From the NCBI RefSeq assembly GCF_016107305.1, contig NZ_RCVR01000044.1, positions 1-35,736 of the forward strand: a stretch of 35,736 bases of DNA, in the 5' to 3' direction. Within the stretch, counting starts at the first letter, position 1; each line of letters starts with the position of its first letter. Shown piece after piece: positions 24,402 to 31,995 of this stretch. The notes below the pieces were generated by a model. It worked only from the letters and a program-made list of their open reading frames with translations, did no database searches and was not told where the DNA came from. The position numbers were made by a program, and so were the translations under genes. The stretch is from Roseomonas sp. KE2513. Its GTDB lineage: Bacteria; Pseudomonadota; Alphaproteobacteria; Acetobacterales; Acetobacteraceae.

Positions 24402-25375
24402 ACGCCACCCGCCGCGCCCTGCTTCTCTCGACGCTCGCCGTGCCCGCCCTGGCGCAGGGGACACCGCGGCGGAGCGTCGATCCCGGCGTCACCTTTCCCG
24501 AAGCCGGGCGGCGCGCCTGGGCGGACGGGATCCCGGTGCTCCGCATCGGCATCTCCGGCGGCGAGAACGAGACGGACCGCCTGGCGCGGAACGAGCCCTA
24601 TCGCCAGTTGCTGGAGGAGACCTTCAGGCTGCCCGTGCGCCTCTACCCCTCGCCCGACTTCGCCGGGGTTGGCCAAGCCTTCGCCGCGGGTCAGATCGAG
24701 ATGGCGCAGATGGGCGCCGCGAACTACGCCGGCACCTGGATCGACACCAGGGGCGCGATCGAGGCGCTGGTCTCGGCCGAGGCGGATGACGGCACCATCG
24801 GCTACGTCGCGATCATGGTGACGCGCACGGATTCCGGCATCGCTGACCTCGCGGGGATGCGCGGGCGCTCGCTCGCCTGGGCCGATCCCGCCTCCACCTC
24901 CGGCTATTTCGCGCCGCGTGCGGCGCTGCGCGCCCAGGGGATCGAGCCTTCCAGCTATTTCTCCCGCACGGGTTTCGCGGGCGGGCACGAGCAGGCGGTG
25001 GTGGCGGTGCTGCACCGGCAATACGACGCGGGTTGCACCTGGGCTTCGGGGCAGGGGGACTTCGCTACCGGCTACTCGCGCGGCGCGCTGAAGGTGATGG
25101 TGGACAAGGGGATGCTCGACATGCGCGAGCTGCGCGTGATCTGGAGGAGCGATCCCATTCCCTCCGGCCCCATCGCCTGCCGCGCGGACCTGCCAGAAGC
25201 CTTCAAGGAGGACATGCGCCGTTTCTTCCTGGCGCTGCCCAAGACCCACCCCGCCGTCTACGAAGGCATCGAGCGCGGCGGGGGCACGGGGTTCCGCACC
25301 GTCACCCATGCCGACTACGCCCTGGTGGTGCGCCTGCGCGAGGAGGAGGCGCAGGAGCGCCGCAGGAGACGTTGA
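24398..25375 (+). CDS. phnD: PhnD-type substrate-binding protein, first copy
   Basis: The 325-residue binding protein has an N-terminal export signal ([17 protein letters not shown]) with cleavage near residue 20. The periplasmic domain reads [48 protein letters not shown] and [10 protein letters not shown], matching phosphate/phosphite/phosphonate-binding PhnD proteins. The GHEQAV histidine is the type of residue that contacts the ligand in the family. It overlaps phnC by 4 bases (ATGA) and is 2 bp from the second copy. Ligand type is not determined. Confidence 0.9.
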   Translation: MNATRRALLLSTLAVPALAQGTPRRSVDPGVTFPEAGRRAWADGIPVLRIGISGGENETDRLARNEPYRQLLEETFRLPVRLYPSPDFAGVGQAFAAGQIEMAQMGAANYAGTWIDTRGAIEALVSAEADDGTIGYVAIMVTRTDSGIADLAGMRGRSLAWADPASTSGYFAPRAALRAQGIEPSSYFSRTGFAGGHEQAVVAVLHRQYDAGCTWASGQGDFATGYSRGALKVMVDKGMLDMRELRVIWRSDPIPSGPIACRADLPEAFKEDMRRFFLALPKTHPAVYEGIERGGGTGFRTVTHADYALVVRLREEEAQERRRRR

Positions 25376-25377
25376 GC

Positions 25378-26364
25378 ATGCCCCGCCGCCGCCAGTTCCT
25401 CGCCCTCCCTCTGGTCCTGCCTGGGGCGCTCGCCGCCGGGCCGGCCCTCGCGCAGCGCCGCAGCACCGACCCTGGCCTCGCCTTTCCCACGCCGGGCCGA
25501 CGCGCCTGGGCGACGCAGGTGCCGCAGATCCGCATCGGCATCCTCGGCGGCGAGAACGAGGGCGACCGCCTCGGCCGCTACGAGGGCTATCGCCGCCTGA
25601 TGGAGGAGACCTTCGGCGTGCCCGCGCGCCTGCTGCTGGCCGCCGATTTCGCGGGCGTGGTGCAGGCGCTGGGCGCGGGGCAGATCGACCTCGCCTCCAT
25701 CGGTCCCGCCGTCTACGCCGCCGCCTGGTTGGACACGAACGGCGGTGTGGAGCCGCTGCTGGTGGCCGAGCAGGAGGACGGCTCGGCCAGCTATATCGGC
25801 GTGATGGTGACGCGGGCGGATTCCGGCATCAACGACCTCGCGGGCATGCGCGGGAAGTCGCTTGCCTGGCCAGACCCGAACTCGGCCTCGGGCTATCTCA
25901 TCCCGCGTTTCGCGCTACGCCGCTCGGGGATCGATCCCGGCACCTATTTCTCCCGCACGGGCTTCGCGGGCGGGCACGAGCAGGCGGTGATCGCGGTGCT
26001 GCAGCGGCAGTACGACGCCGCCTTCACCTGGGCCTCCGGCCAGGGCGATGCGGCCGCCGGCTTCTCGCGCGGGAACCTGCACGCGATGGTCGAGAAGGGC
26101 ATGCTGAACATGCCCGATCTCAGGATCATCTGGAGGACGGAGCCGGTGATCTACGGGCCGCTCACCGTGCGAAAGGCGCTGCCCGCCGCCTTCAAGGAGG
26201 ACATGCGGCTGTTCCACCTCGCGCTGCCCTCCGCGCACCCGGACATCTACCGCGCGATCGAGCGCGGGGGCGGCACCGGTTACCGAGAGGTGACGCATGA
26301 CCAATTCCAGCTGCTGATCGATATGCGGCGCGAGGAGGCGGCGGAGCGCCGGAGACGCAACTGA
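25378..26364 (+). CDS. phnD: PhnD-type substrate-binding protein, second copy
   Basis: This 328-residue paralogue of the preceding protein has a twin-basic-rich N-terminus (MPRRRQFLALPLVLPGALA) with a possible Tat-like signal, then [48 protein letters not shown] and FTWASGQGD. By eye more than half of the residues match the first copy, and the divergence is spread evenly. The two proteins may bind different ligands for the same permease. It starts 2 bp after the phnD1 stop. Its TGA overlaps the probable CTG start of the first permease. Confidence 0.9.
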   Translation: MPRRRQFLALPLVLPGALAAGPALAQRRSTDPGLAFPTPGRRAWATQVPQIRIGILGGENEGDRLGRYEGYRRLMEETFGVPARLLLAADFAGVVQALGAGQIDLASIGPAVYAAAWLDTNGGVEPLLVAEQEDGSASYIGVMVTRADSGINDLAGMRGKSLAWPDPNSASGYLIPRFALRRSGIDPGTYFSRTGFAGGHEQAVIAVLQRQYDAAFTWASGQGDAAAGFSRGNLHAMVEKGMLNMPDLRIIWRTEPVIYGPLTVRKALPAAFKEDMRLFHLALPSAHPDIYRAIERGGGTGYREVTHDQFQLLIDMRREEAAERRRRN

Positions 26365-27248
26365 GCGCCACCTTCTCCCCCGCCGCCCTTCGCGGCGAGG
26401 CGGCCTTCCAGGCGGCGCGGCGGGCGAAGCGTGCGCGGCTGCTGCTCGGCGGCGCGCTTTTCCTCATCGCCCTGCTGGCGGCGGCGGAGGTGAGCGAGTT
26501 CTATCCCTCCTCCCTCGCCGCCGGCCTGCCGCGCGCGGGGGACTACTTCGCGCGCCTGCTGCCGGACCTGCGCTGGGCGACGCTCTTCGGTGGCTGGGAG
26601 ACGGAGGGCAGCGTCGCCTTCTGGTTCTACCGCCTCGACAAATGGGCGCTGCTGCTGCTGGAGACCGCGAACATGGCGGCGCTGGCGACGCTGGCGGGCG
26701 GCGCTGTCGCGCTGCTGCTGGCTTTCCCGGCGGCGCGGAACGTCGCGCCCTCCGGCCTCGCCTACCAGCTCTCGCGGCGCGGGTTGGAGGCGATGCGGAC
26801 GGTGCCGGAGATCGTCTACGCGCTGATTCTCGTCTGGGCCTTCGGCGTCGGGCCGCTGGCCGGCATCCTCGCCATCGCGGCCCACACGACCGGCGCGCTC
26901 GGCAAGCTCTTCGCCGAGGCGATCGAGAACGCGGAGATGGGGCCGTGGGAGGGCGTGCGCGCGGCGGGCGGTACCTGGGCCCAGGCCTGCCGCTTCGCCA
27001 TGCTGCCGCAGGTGGCGCCGAACATGGTCTCCTACCTGCTGCTGCGCTTCGAGATCAACGTGCGCGGCGCGAGCGTCATCGGCTTCGTGGGCGCGGGCGG
27101 GATCGGGCAGGAGCTGTATCTCGTGATCAGCCAGAACTACTACGAGGAGATCTCGGCGATCATCGTGCTGATCGTCCTGGTGGTGGCGATGATCGATCTT
27201 CTGTCGGATGCCCTCCGCCGCCGGTTGCGCGGAGAGGCGCGGGCATGA
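26361..27248 (+). CDS. phnE: PhnE-type permease, first copy (probable CTG start)
   Basis: The 295-residue inner-membrane permease has an N-terminal amphipathic region, a first helix (RLLLGGALFLIALLAAA) and a TMD domain with the cytoplasmic coupling-loop motif EAIENAEMGPWEGVRAAGG. The first standard start (GTG 26490) would cut off this first helix. Upstream the frame stays open to a CTG at 26361 that overlaps the phnD2 stop as CTGA, with GGAG 8 bases before it. This matches the ATGA/GTGA couplings of the neighbours, so a CTG start is preferred. It overlaps phnE2 by 4 bases. Confidence 0.8.
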   Translation: MSATFSPAALRGEAAFQAARRAKRARLLLGGALFLIALLAAAEVSEFYPSSLAAGLPRAGDYFARLLPDLRWATLFGGWETEGSVAFWFYRLDKWALLLLETANMAALATLAGGAVALLLAFPAARNVAPSGLAYQLSRRGLEAMRTVPEIVYALILVWAFGVGPLAGILAIAAHTTGALGKLFAEAIENAEMGPWEGVRAAGGTWAQACRFAMLPQVAPNMVSYLLLRFEINVRGASVIGFVGAGGIGQELYLVISQNYYEEISAIIVLIVLVVAMIDLLSDALRRRLRGEARA

Positions 27249-28111
27249 GCGAGGCGAATGTCCCGCGCAGCATGAGCGAGGCGAGCGTCGCGCGTTGGAG
27301 GGCGGCGCTGCCCGGCGCCTTCGGCCCCTCGCCGCGGCAGCGCGCAGCGCGCCTCGCGGGCGGTGCCGTCTTCCTCGCCTGGCTGGCCTGGGCCTTCTGG
27401 CTCTTCGACATCACGCCCGCGCGGCTGTGGAACGGGCTGTCCGGCCTTTTCACCATCATCCGCCTGATGATACCGCCCTCGCCCGGGGAGTTATGGGGCG
27501 ACATCCTCAAGGGCCTCGCGGAGAGCGTCGCGATGGCCTTCCTCGGCACGGTGCTGGCCGCCACCTTCGCCGTGCCGCTCGGCTTCCTCGGCGCGCGGAA
27601 CATCGTTACCACCACCTTGCTGCGCTTCTCGCTTCGCCGGGTCTTCGATGGCATGCGCGGCGTGGACCAGCTCATCTGGGCGCTGGCCTTCGTGCGCGCG
27701 GTAGGGCTCGGGCCGCTCGCCGGCGTCCTCGCCCTGTTTGTCTCCGATCTCGCCACGCTCTCGAAGCTCTACGCGGAAGCCATCGAGAACGCGGATCGCC
27801 GCCAAGCCGAGGGCGTGACCGCCGCGGGCGCCTCGCGCTCCCTCGCCATCCGCTTCGGCATCCTGCCGCAGGTGCTGCCTGTGATGCTCGCCCAGGCGCT
27901 CTATTTCTTCGAGAGCAACACGCGCTCCGCCTCCATCCTTGGCGTGGTGGGCGCGGGCGGGATCGGGCTGCAGATCGCCGAGCGCATCAAGGTCCGCCAC
28001 TGGGACGAGGTGGCCTTCATCATCCTCCTGATGGTCGTCACCGTCGCGGTCATCGACTGGCTCGGCGGCAAGCTCCGGCGGCGGCTGATCGGGGAGAGGG
28101 CGCGCGCATAG
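27245..28111 (+). CDS. phnE: PhnE-type permease, second copy
   Basis: The 288-residue membrane protein has helices at about 37-57, 95-118, 140-160, 210-230 and 255-275. The coupling-loop motif is EAIENADRRQAEGVTAAG, followed by SNTRSASILGVVGAGGIGL. The two permeases would form the heterodimeric channel of the phosphonate/phosphite importer. No C-P lyase (phnGHIJKLM) or phosphonatase gene is in the window, so what happens to the ligand is not shown here. The ATG is in a 4-base ATGA overlap with phnE1. The third repeat copy begins 35 bp after its stop. Confidence 0.9.
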   Translation: MSEANVPRSMSEASVARWRAALPGAFGPSPRQRAARLAGGAVFLAWLAWAFWLFDITPARLWNGLSGLFTIIRLMIPPSPGELWGDILKGLAESVAMAFLGTVLAATFAVPLGFLGARNIVTTTLLRFSLRRVFDGMRGVDQLIWALAFVRAVGLGPLAGVLALFVSDLATLSKLYAEAIENADRRQAEGVTAAGASRSLAIRFGILPQVLPVMLAQALYFFESNTRSASILGVVGAGGIGLQIAERIKVRHWDEVAFIILLMVVTVAVIDWLGGKLRRRLIGERARA

Positions 28112-28146
28112 TCAGGCGCTGTCCCTGGTTTTGCGCTGGTGACGCC

Positions 28147-28382
28147 AGAGAGGGCTCTGCCCTCTCCGGCACCTCACCCGCCAGGGGCCTGAGGCCCTTG
28201 GATCCCCATCTGGCTTCGCGGATGCGTTGATCAGGGGCTGGCTTTCTTGAGCGTGCCCATCCTGCGCGTGCAGTCTCCTCGGGTCGATGACCCGAGGCGT
28301 ACCGACCGCCAAGCCTTTCAAACTAGAAAAGAAGATGATTGTAAGTGGTTTGGGGGAGGAAGAATTCCTTCTTCCTCCCCCT
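28147..28382 (+). repeat. structured intergenic repeat, copy 3 (subfamily B)
   Basis: H1 is GAGAGGGC-tct-GCCCTCTC (28148-28166). H2 is CCAGGGGCC-tga-GGCCCTTGG with a G-T pair. H3 is CCTCGGGTC-gat-GACCCGAGG. H4 is GGGGGAGGAAGAA-ttcc-TTCTTCCTCCCCC (28352-28381), a perfect 13-bp stem whose lower part differs from copies 1 and 2 in sequence on both arms. It has a longer H2-H3 spacer shared with copy 4 (CTGCGCGTGCAGT). It lies between convergent phnE2 and gcrA. Confidence 0.85.
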
Positions 28383-28480
28383 ACGGCCACCAGTGACGGC
28401 GATCAGAAGCCAGCATCACCCACGCATGAAAAGGCCGGAGGATTGCTCCCCGGCCCCGTATCTCGCGCGAGCTTCGTGTC

Positions 28481-28966
28481 TCAGGCCGCGTCCTCGCGCC
28501 GGTCGCGCGCCTTCACGTAAGCGATGGAGGCGTGCTCGAGGCAGTAGGGCTTCGTCGACAACGCCTCGCTCGTGCAGAAGCGGAACTCGGGCGTGCCGGG
28601 CTCACCGATCGGCCAGCAGCAGCTGCGCGCGCTGCTGCGCTGGAAGGGGCGCACGACAGCGGCCGGCGCGACGCGCGGCGCAGCGGCGGGCGGCGGCGCC
28701 ACGCGCACGGGGGCGACGGGGCGCGGCGCCGGTGCAGGGGAGGGCGACGCGACGGGGCGCGGGGCCTCGCTGGCGGTGGAGGCGGTGGCGACGGCGGGCG
28801 CCTGCTCGCGGTGGATCGGGCTCGGCCGCGCGGGCAGGTGCAGGCGATGCGCCTTGCCCACCACGGCGTTCTTCGAGATGCCCATGCGCCGTCCGATCTC
28901 GGCGGTGGAGTGTCCCTCCGCCCAGAGCGCACGCAATTGCTCGATCGCTTCCGCTGACCAGTCCAT
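28481..28966 (-). CDS. gcrA: GcrA cell-cycle regulator
   Basis: The 161-residue protein has the GcrA N-terminal helix-turn-helix (MDWSAEAIEQLRALWAEGHS, then TAEIGRRMGISKNAVVGKAH). A Pro/Ala-rich linker (about 55-105) follows, then the C-terminal sigma-interacting part SCCWPIGEPGTPEFRFC and SEALSTKPYCLEHASIAYV. In Caulobacter GcrA binds sigma70 and stimulates promoters carrying CcrM-methylated GANTC. I chose the ATG at 28966, which has GAGGA about 8 bases upstream and matches the family N-terminus. Upstream ATG and TTG codons are alternatives. It converges on repeat copy 3. Confidence 0.93.
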   Translation of the reverse strand: MDWSAEAIEQLRALWAEGHSTAEIGRRMGISKNAVVGKAHRLHLPARPSPIHREQAPAVATASTASEAPRPVASPSPAPAPRPVAPVRVAPPPAAAPRVAPAAVVRPFQRSSARSCCWPIGEPGTPEFRFCTSEALSTKPYCLEHASIAYVKARDRREDAA

Positions 28967-28990
28967 CGCGTCCATCCTCGTCAACGCCGA

Positions 28991-29097
28991 TACAAGATAC
29001 GGTAGGTCATGCAGTTGCCCGCCTACAAGATGCGGCGCACGGAATCTTGTGCATGGAATTGTGGGCGAACCTGTGGACAGGATTCGCGACGTGAATC
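28991..29097 (-). promoter_or_regulatory. gcrA upstream region: ACAAGAT repeats and three GANTC sites
   Basis: TACAAGATaCGG (28991-29002) is repeated as TACAAGATgCGG (29024-29035), 33 bp apart. An inverted relative (GGAATCTTGTGC, 29042-29053) follows. GANTC methylation sites occur at 29042-29046, 29081-29085 and 29093-29097. They lie 25-130 bp upstream of the gcrA start. CcrM-dependent control of gcrA is inference. Confidence 0.4.
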
Positions 29098-29132
29098 GGA
29101 TCAGCCGTTTGATGCCCCCGCTTCACGTGCCG

Positions 29133-30098
29133 TCAGAGGAGCAATCCCTTCCTCAACATGCCGTGCACACCCTTCTCCCCGTTCACGGTTTGAGTCACCC
29201 GGAAATCAACCGCGAGCGAGCAGAACTGGTAGGCATCCGCGGCCGAGAGGTTCGTGCGCGCGGCGATGAAGGCGATCATCTCCCGCAGCGCGCCCTTCAT
29301 CGCGATGTCCAAATCCTCGTGCATCCCCATGCTGATGAAATGCGTCGGCGTTTCCGCGCGCGGAAAGCGCAGGATCGGATCGCGCGCGCCGCCGCCCTTC
29401 TCGACATGCAGGCCGAAGGTGCCGGTCAGGCAGGTCTCGAGCGCGTTGATGCAGACCTCGCCGTCGCCCTGCACGCCGTGCCCGTCGCCCGCCGAGAAGC
29501 GCGCGCCTTCGACATGCACGGGCAGCCAGAGCGTCGTGCCCTCCACCAACTCCTTGTTGTCGAGGTTGCCGCCGTGCGCGCGCGGCTCCTTCGTGGAGAG
29601 ACGGCCCCATTCGGCTGGCGGCGCCACGCCCATCACGCCGAAGAAGGGCGCGAGCGGCAGGCTGATGCCGCCGCCCATCGGCAACGCGCAGGTCTTCGCC
29701 GCCTGATCGACGGGGATGTGCAGCATCCGCCGATAAGGAAAATCCTCGGGCAGCGTGCCGGCGAGCGGGCGGAAGCCGCAGAAGCCCCAGTCGGCGCCGA
29801 GCTCGATCCGCTCGATCTCAACGCGCAGCGCATCGCCCGGCTCCGCGCCGCGCACCTCGACCGGGCCGGTGATGATATGGCCCGTGACGCCTGCCGTGTT
29901 CGCCTCACCGATCGCGCGCAGCCCCGCGGGGATTGTCATGCCGCGCCCCTCCTCGGGAACGGCATCGCCCAGGCCTGAGACGCATTCCAGCGTCACACGC
30001 TCGCCCGAGGCGATGCTCGCGACCGGCGGGAAGGCGGCATCGAAGAGTCCGATGCGCGTGGTCTCGGGGGTCGCGGGAACGAAGAGCGGCTCGGCCAT
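29133..30098 (-). CDS. acetamidase/formamidase family protein
   Basis: The 321-residue protein has the FmdA/AmdA family features: GHIITGPVEVRGAEPGDALRVEI, MGGGISLPLAPFFGVMGVAP, AHGGNLDNKELVEGTTLWLP, FSAGDGHGVQGDGEV and THFISMGMHEDLDIAM. Members hydrolyse formamide or short aliphatic amides, releasing ammonia. The HGGNLDNKEL and GDGHxxQGDGE segments contain the conserved His/Asp/Glu residues of the metal-containing active site. An AGGAG lies 6-7 bases before the ATG, an excellent start. It is divergent from the HdeD-like gene. The amide substrate is unknown. Confidence 0.9.
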   Translation of the reverse strand: MAEPLFVPATPETTRIGLFDAAFPPVASIASGERVTLECVSGLGDAVPEEGRGMTIPAGLRAIGEANTAGVTGHIITGPVEVRGAEPGDALRVEIERIELGADWGFCGFRPLAGTLPEDFPYRRMLHIPVDQAAKTCALPMGGGISLPLAPFFGVMGVAPPAEWGRLSTKEPRAHGGNLDNKELVEGTTLWLPVHVEGARFSAGDGHGVQGDGEVCINALETCLTGTFGLHVEKGGGARDPILRFPRAETPTHFISMGMHEDLDIAMKGALREMIAFIAARTNLSAADAYQFCSLAVDFRVTQTVNGEKGVHGMLRKGLLL

Positions 30099-30219
30099 CG
30101 GAATCTCCTGATTCGCCGCAGTCTCCCCCGCCCGCGCGTCCTTGGCGAGGGTGCGCGCCGGGCGCAACCTTCGGCGTCGCACGCCGCTCCACGGTCGCGC
30201 ACGCTCGGAGTTCCCGACC

Positions 30220-30816
30220 ATGTCCTCCACCACCACCCTTCTCGCCGCCGAAGGCCGCTTCCGCATGATCCGCGCACTGGCCGGCGGCTGGTGGCTGCTG
30301 GTGCTGCGCGGGGTCGTCGCGGTCCTCTTCGGCCTCTTCGCCGTCCTCGTGCCCGGCCTCGGGCTCGCGGTTATCCTCGGCACCCTCGCCGCCTGGCTTG
30401 CGCTCGACGGCGCCTTCACCCTCTCGCAGGCCTTTACCGGCCGGCCCGCCATGCTCGGCGTCCGGCGGCCGGGCACGGGATGGCTGGTGGTGGAGGGCAT
30501 CGTCTCGCTCATCGCCGCCGCGGTGCTGCTGATGATGCCGATCGCCTCGGCCATCGTGCTCGTGCTGCTCGTTGCCGGCTGGTCGATCGCGGCCGGGGTG
30601 TTCCGTCTCGTCCTCGCCTGGCGCAGCGGAAGCTGGCTGTTGGCCCTCTGGGGCGTGATCAGCGTCGTCATCGGCTTCTGGCTGGCCGCCGCGCCCGGCC
30701 CGGGGCTGCTCGCGCTCATCTGGCTCGTGGCCATCCAGGCCGTCGCCGGCGGGGTGCTGCTGATCAGCCTCGGCTTCCGCCTGCGGCGCGTGCACAACGA
30801 CCCAACGCCCGGCTGA
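30220..30816 (+). CDS. HdeD/DUF308 family membrane protein
   Basis: The 198-residue protein has six predicted membrane helices arranged in HdeD fashion: WWLLVLRGVVAVLFGLFAVL, LGLAVILGTLAAWLALDGAF, WLVVEGIVSLIAAAVLLMM, a helix around IVLVLLVAGWSIAAGVFRLV, LLALWGVISVVIGFWLAAA and LIWLVAIQAVAGGVLLISLG. HdeD of E. coli belongs to the acid-resistance island, but most homologues have no defined function. The ATG at 30220 has GGAG 9 bases upstream. The gene stands alone between the divergent amidase gene and the EVE gene. Confidence 0.85.
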   Translation: MSSTTTLLAAEGRFRMIRALAGGWWLLVLRGVVAVLFGLFAVLVPGLGLAVILGTLAAWLALDGAFTLSQAFTGRPAMLGVRRPGTGWLVVEGIVSLIAAAVLLMMPIASAIVLVLLVAGWSIAAGVFRLVLAWRSGSWLLALWGVISVVIGFWLAAAPGPGLLALIWLVAIQAVAGGVLLISLGFRLRRVHNDPTPG

Positions 30817-30961
30817 GCACCTCTCATTGCACCCTGGACGCCGGCGGCGCTTCGATGCGCCCCCGCCGGGCGGCGATTCGCCCGCGCCGCCGGAGCCGCG
30901 CCATGCCTCTCGTCCCGCCCTGTCCGCCGCTCGCCCCGCCCGGCACGGGGGGCCATCAGCG

Positions 30962-31372
30962 GTGACCGCCCACTGGCTGGTGAAGAGCGAACCCGACGCC
31001 TTCTCCTGGGAACAGCAGATGGCCGTCGGCGTGGAGCCCTGGACGGGCGTGCGCAACGCCCAGGCCGCCAAGAACCTGCGCGCCATGCGCCTCGGCGACC
31101 TCGCCTTCTTCTATCACTCCAACGAGGGCCGCGAGATCGTCGGCATCGTCGAGGTCGCGCGCGAGGCCTATCCCGACCCGACCGAGGAGACCGGCCGCTG
31201 GGCCTGCGTGGACATGCGCGCCCTCCGCCCCGTGCCGCGTCCCGTCACCCTCGCCGCGATGAAGGCGGAGCCGCGGCTGCAGGACCTCGCCCTCATCCGC
31301 CAGTCCCGCCTCTCGGTCGTGCCCGTCTCGCCGGAGCACTGGGCCATCCTCTCGGAGATGGCGGGCCTTTGA
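30962..31372 (+). CDS. EVE domain protein
   Basis: The 136-residue protein is a single EVE domain (formerly DUF55): HWLVKSEPDAFSWEQQM, WTGVRNAQAAKNLRAMRLGD, AFFYHSNEGREIVGIVEVAR and LALIRQSRLSVVPVSPEHW. EVE domains belong to the PUA-like group and are thought to read modified bases in DNA or RNA. The start is a GTG at 30962, placed exactly where family members begin. Its stop overlaps the Rieske protein start (TTGA). The 145 bp upstream hold a GC-rich bulged hairpin near 30840-30870 but no other gene. Confidence 0.9.
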   Translation: MTAHWLVKSEPDAFSWEQQMAVGVEPWTGVRNAQAAKNLRAMRLGDLAFFYHSNEGREIVGIVEVAREAYPDPTEETGRWACVDMRALRPVPRPVTLAAMKAEPRLQDLALIRQSRLSVVPVSPEHWAILSEMAGL

Positions 31373-31713
31373 GCGAACGTGCCCTCTGCCGCTTGGAAGA
31401 AATCCCGGACGGCACCGCCCGCGGCTTCCCGCCCGTGCCGGGGGGCTTCACGAGCCTCGTCGTTCTCAGGCAGGGGGAGACCGTGCGGGTCTATGTGAAC
31501 GCCTGCCCGCATCTCGGCATCCCGCTCGAACCCTTGCCGAACCGCTTCCTCGACGGAACGGGCCGATATCTCGTCTGCTCTACCCATGGCGCCCGCTTCC
31601 GGGTGGAGGACGGCTTCTGCACCAGCGGGCCCTGCACCGGTGACCGGCTGGAAGCCGTGCCGGTGCGGCTGGAAAGGGGCGTGATCCTCGTGCCGGCGGA
31701 TGCGGGGGTCTGA
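31369..31713 (+). CDS. Rieske [2Fe-2S] domain protein
   Basis: The 114-residue protein is a single Rieske ferredoxin-like domain. The cluster ligands are CPHLG in NACPHLGIPLE (about residues 46-48) and CSTHGARF (about 70-75). It resembles small ferredoxin-like subunits of oxygenases, but no oxygenase is nearby. The TTG start overlaps the EVE stop by 4 bases, so it depends on the EVE gene for translation, and no ATG fits. Its electron partner is unknown. It is followed after 14 bp by the fourth structured repeat. Confidence 0.88.
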   Translation: MSERALCRLEEIPDGTARGFPPVPGGFTSLVVLRQGETVRVYVNACPHLGIPLEPLPNRFLDGTGRYLVCSTHGARFRVEDGFCTSGPCTGDRLEAVPVRLERGVILVPADAGV

Positions 31714-31727
31714 ACGCGCGGCTTCCC

Positions 31728-31969
31728 GGAGAGGGCTCCGCCCTCTCCGAACCTCACCCGCCAAGGGCCTGAGGCCCCTGGACCCCCATCTGGCTTCGCC
31801 GATTCGGTGATCGGGGCCAGTTCTTCTTCGTGCCCTTTCTGCGCGTGCAGTCGCCTCGGGGCAGCGACCCGAGGCGCACCGGCCGCAAGGCATCCCAAAC
31901 TGGAAGAAGATGATGATGGTGAGGGGTCCGGGGAGAGGAAGAATTCCTTCTCCCTCTCCCCGGAGTCAC
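31728..31969 (+). repeat. structured intergenic repeat, copy 4 (subfamily B)
   Basis: H1 is GGAGAGGGC-tcc-GCCCTCTCC (31728-31748). H2 is CCAAGGGCC-tga-GGCCCCTGG with one A-C mismatch. H3 is CGCCTCGGG-N7-CCCGAGGCG. H4 lies at 31928-31963, loop TTCC, with a single A-C mismatch. It shares its long H2-H3 spacer with copy 3. It lies between the convergent Rieske and sensor kinase genes, and the kinase stop is 27 bp away. Confidence 0.85.
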
Positions 31970-31995
31970 TCGCGACGGCCGATAAGGAAAAACCC

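Noticed and set aside
29905-31086. Minus-strand frame opposite the HdeD-like gene
   Set aside because: Low-complexity Asp/His/Gly/Glu-rich product antisense to a clear six-helix membrane protein.
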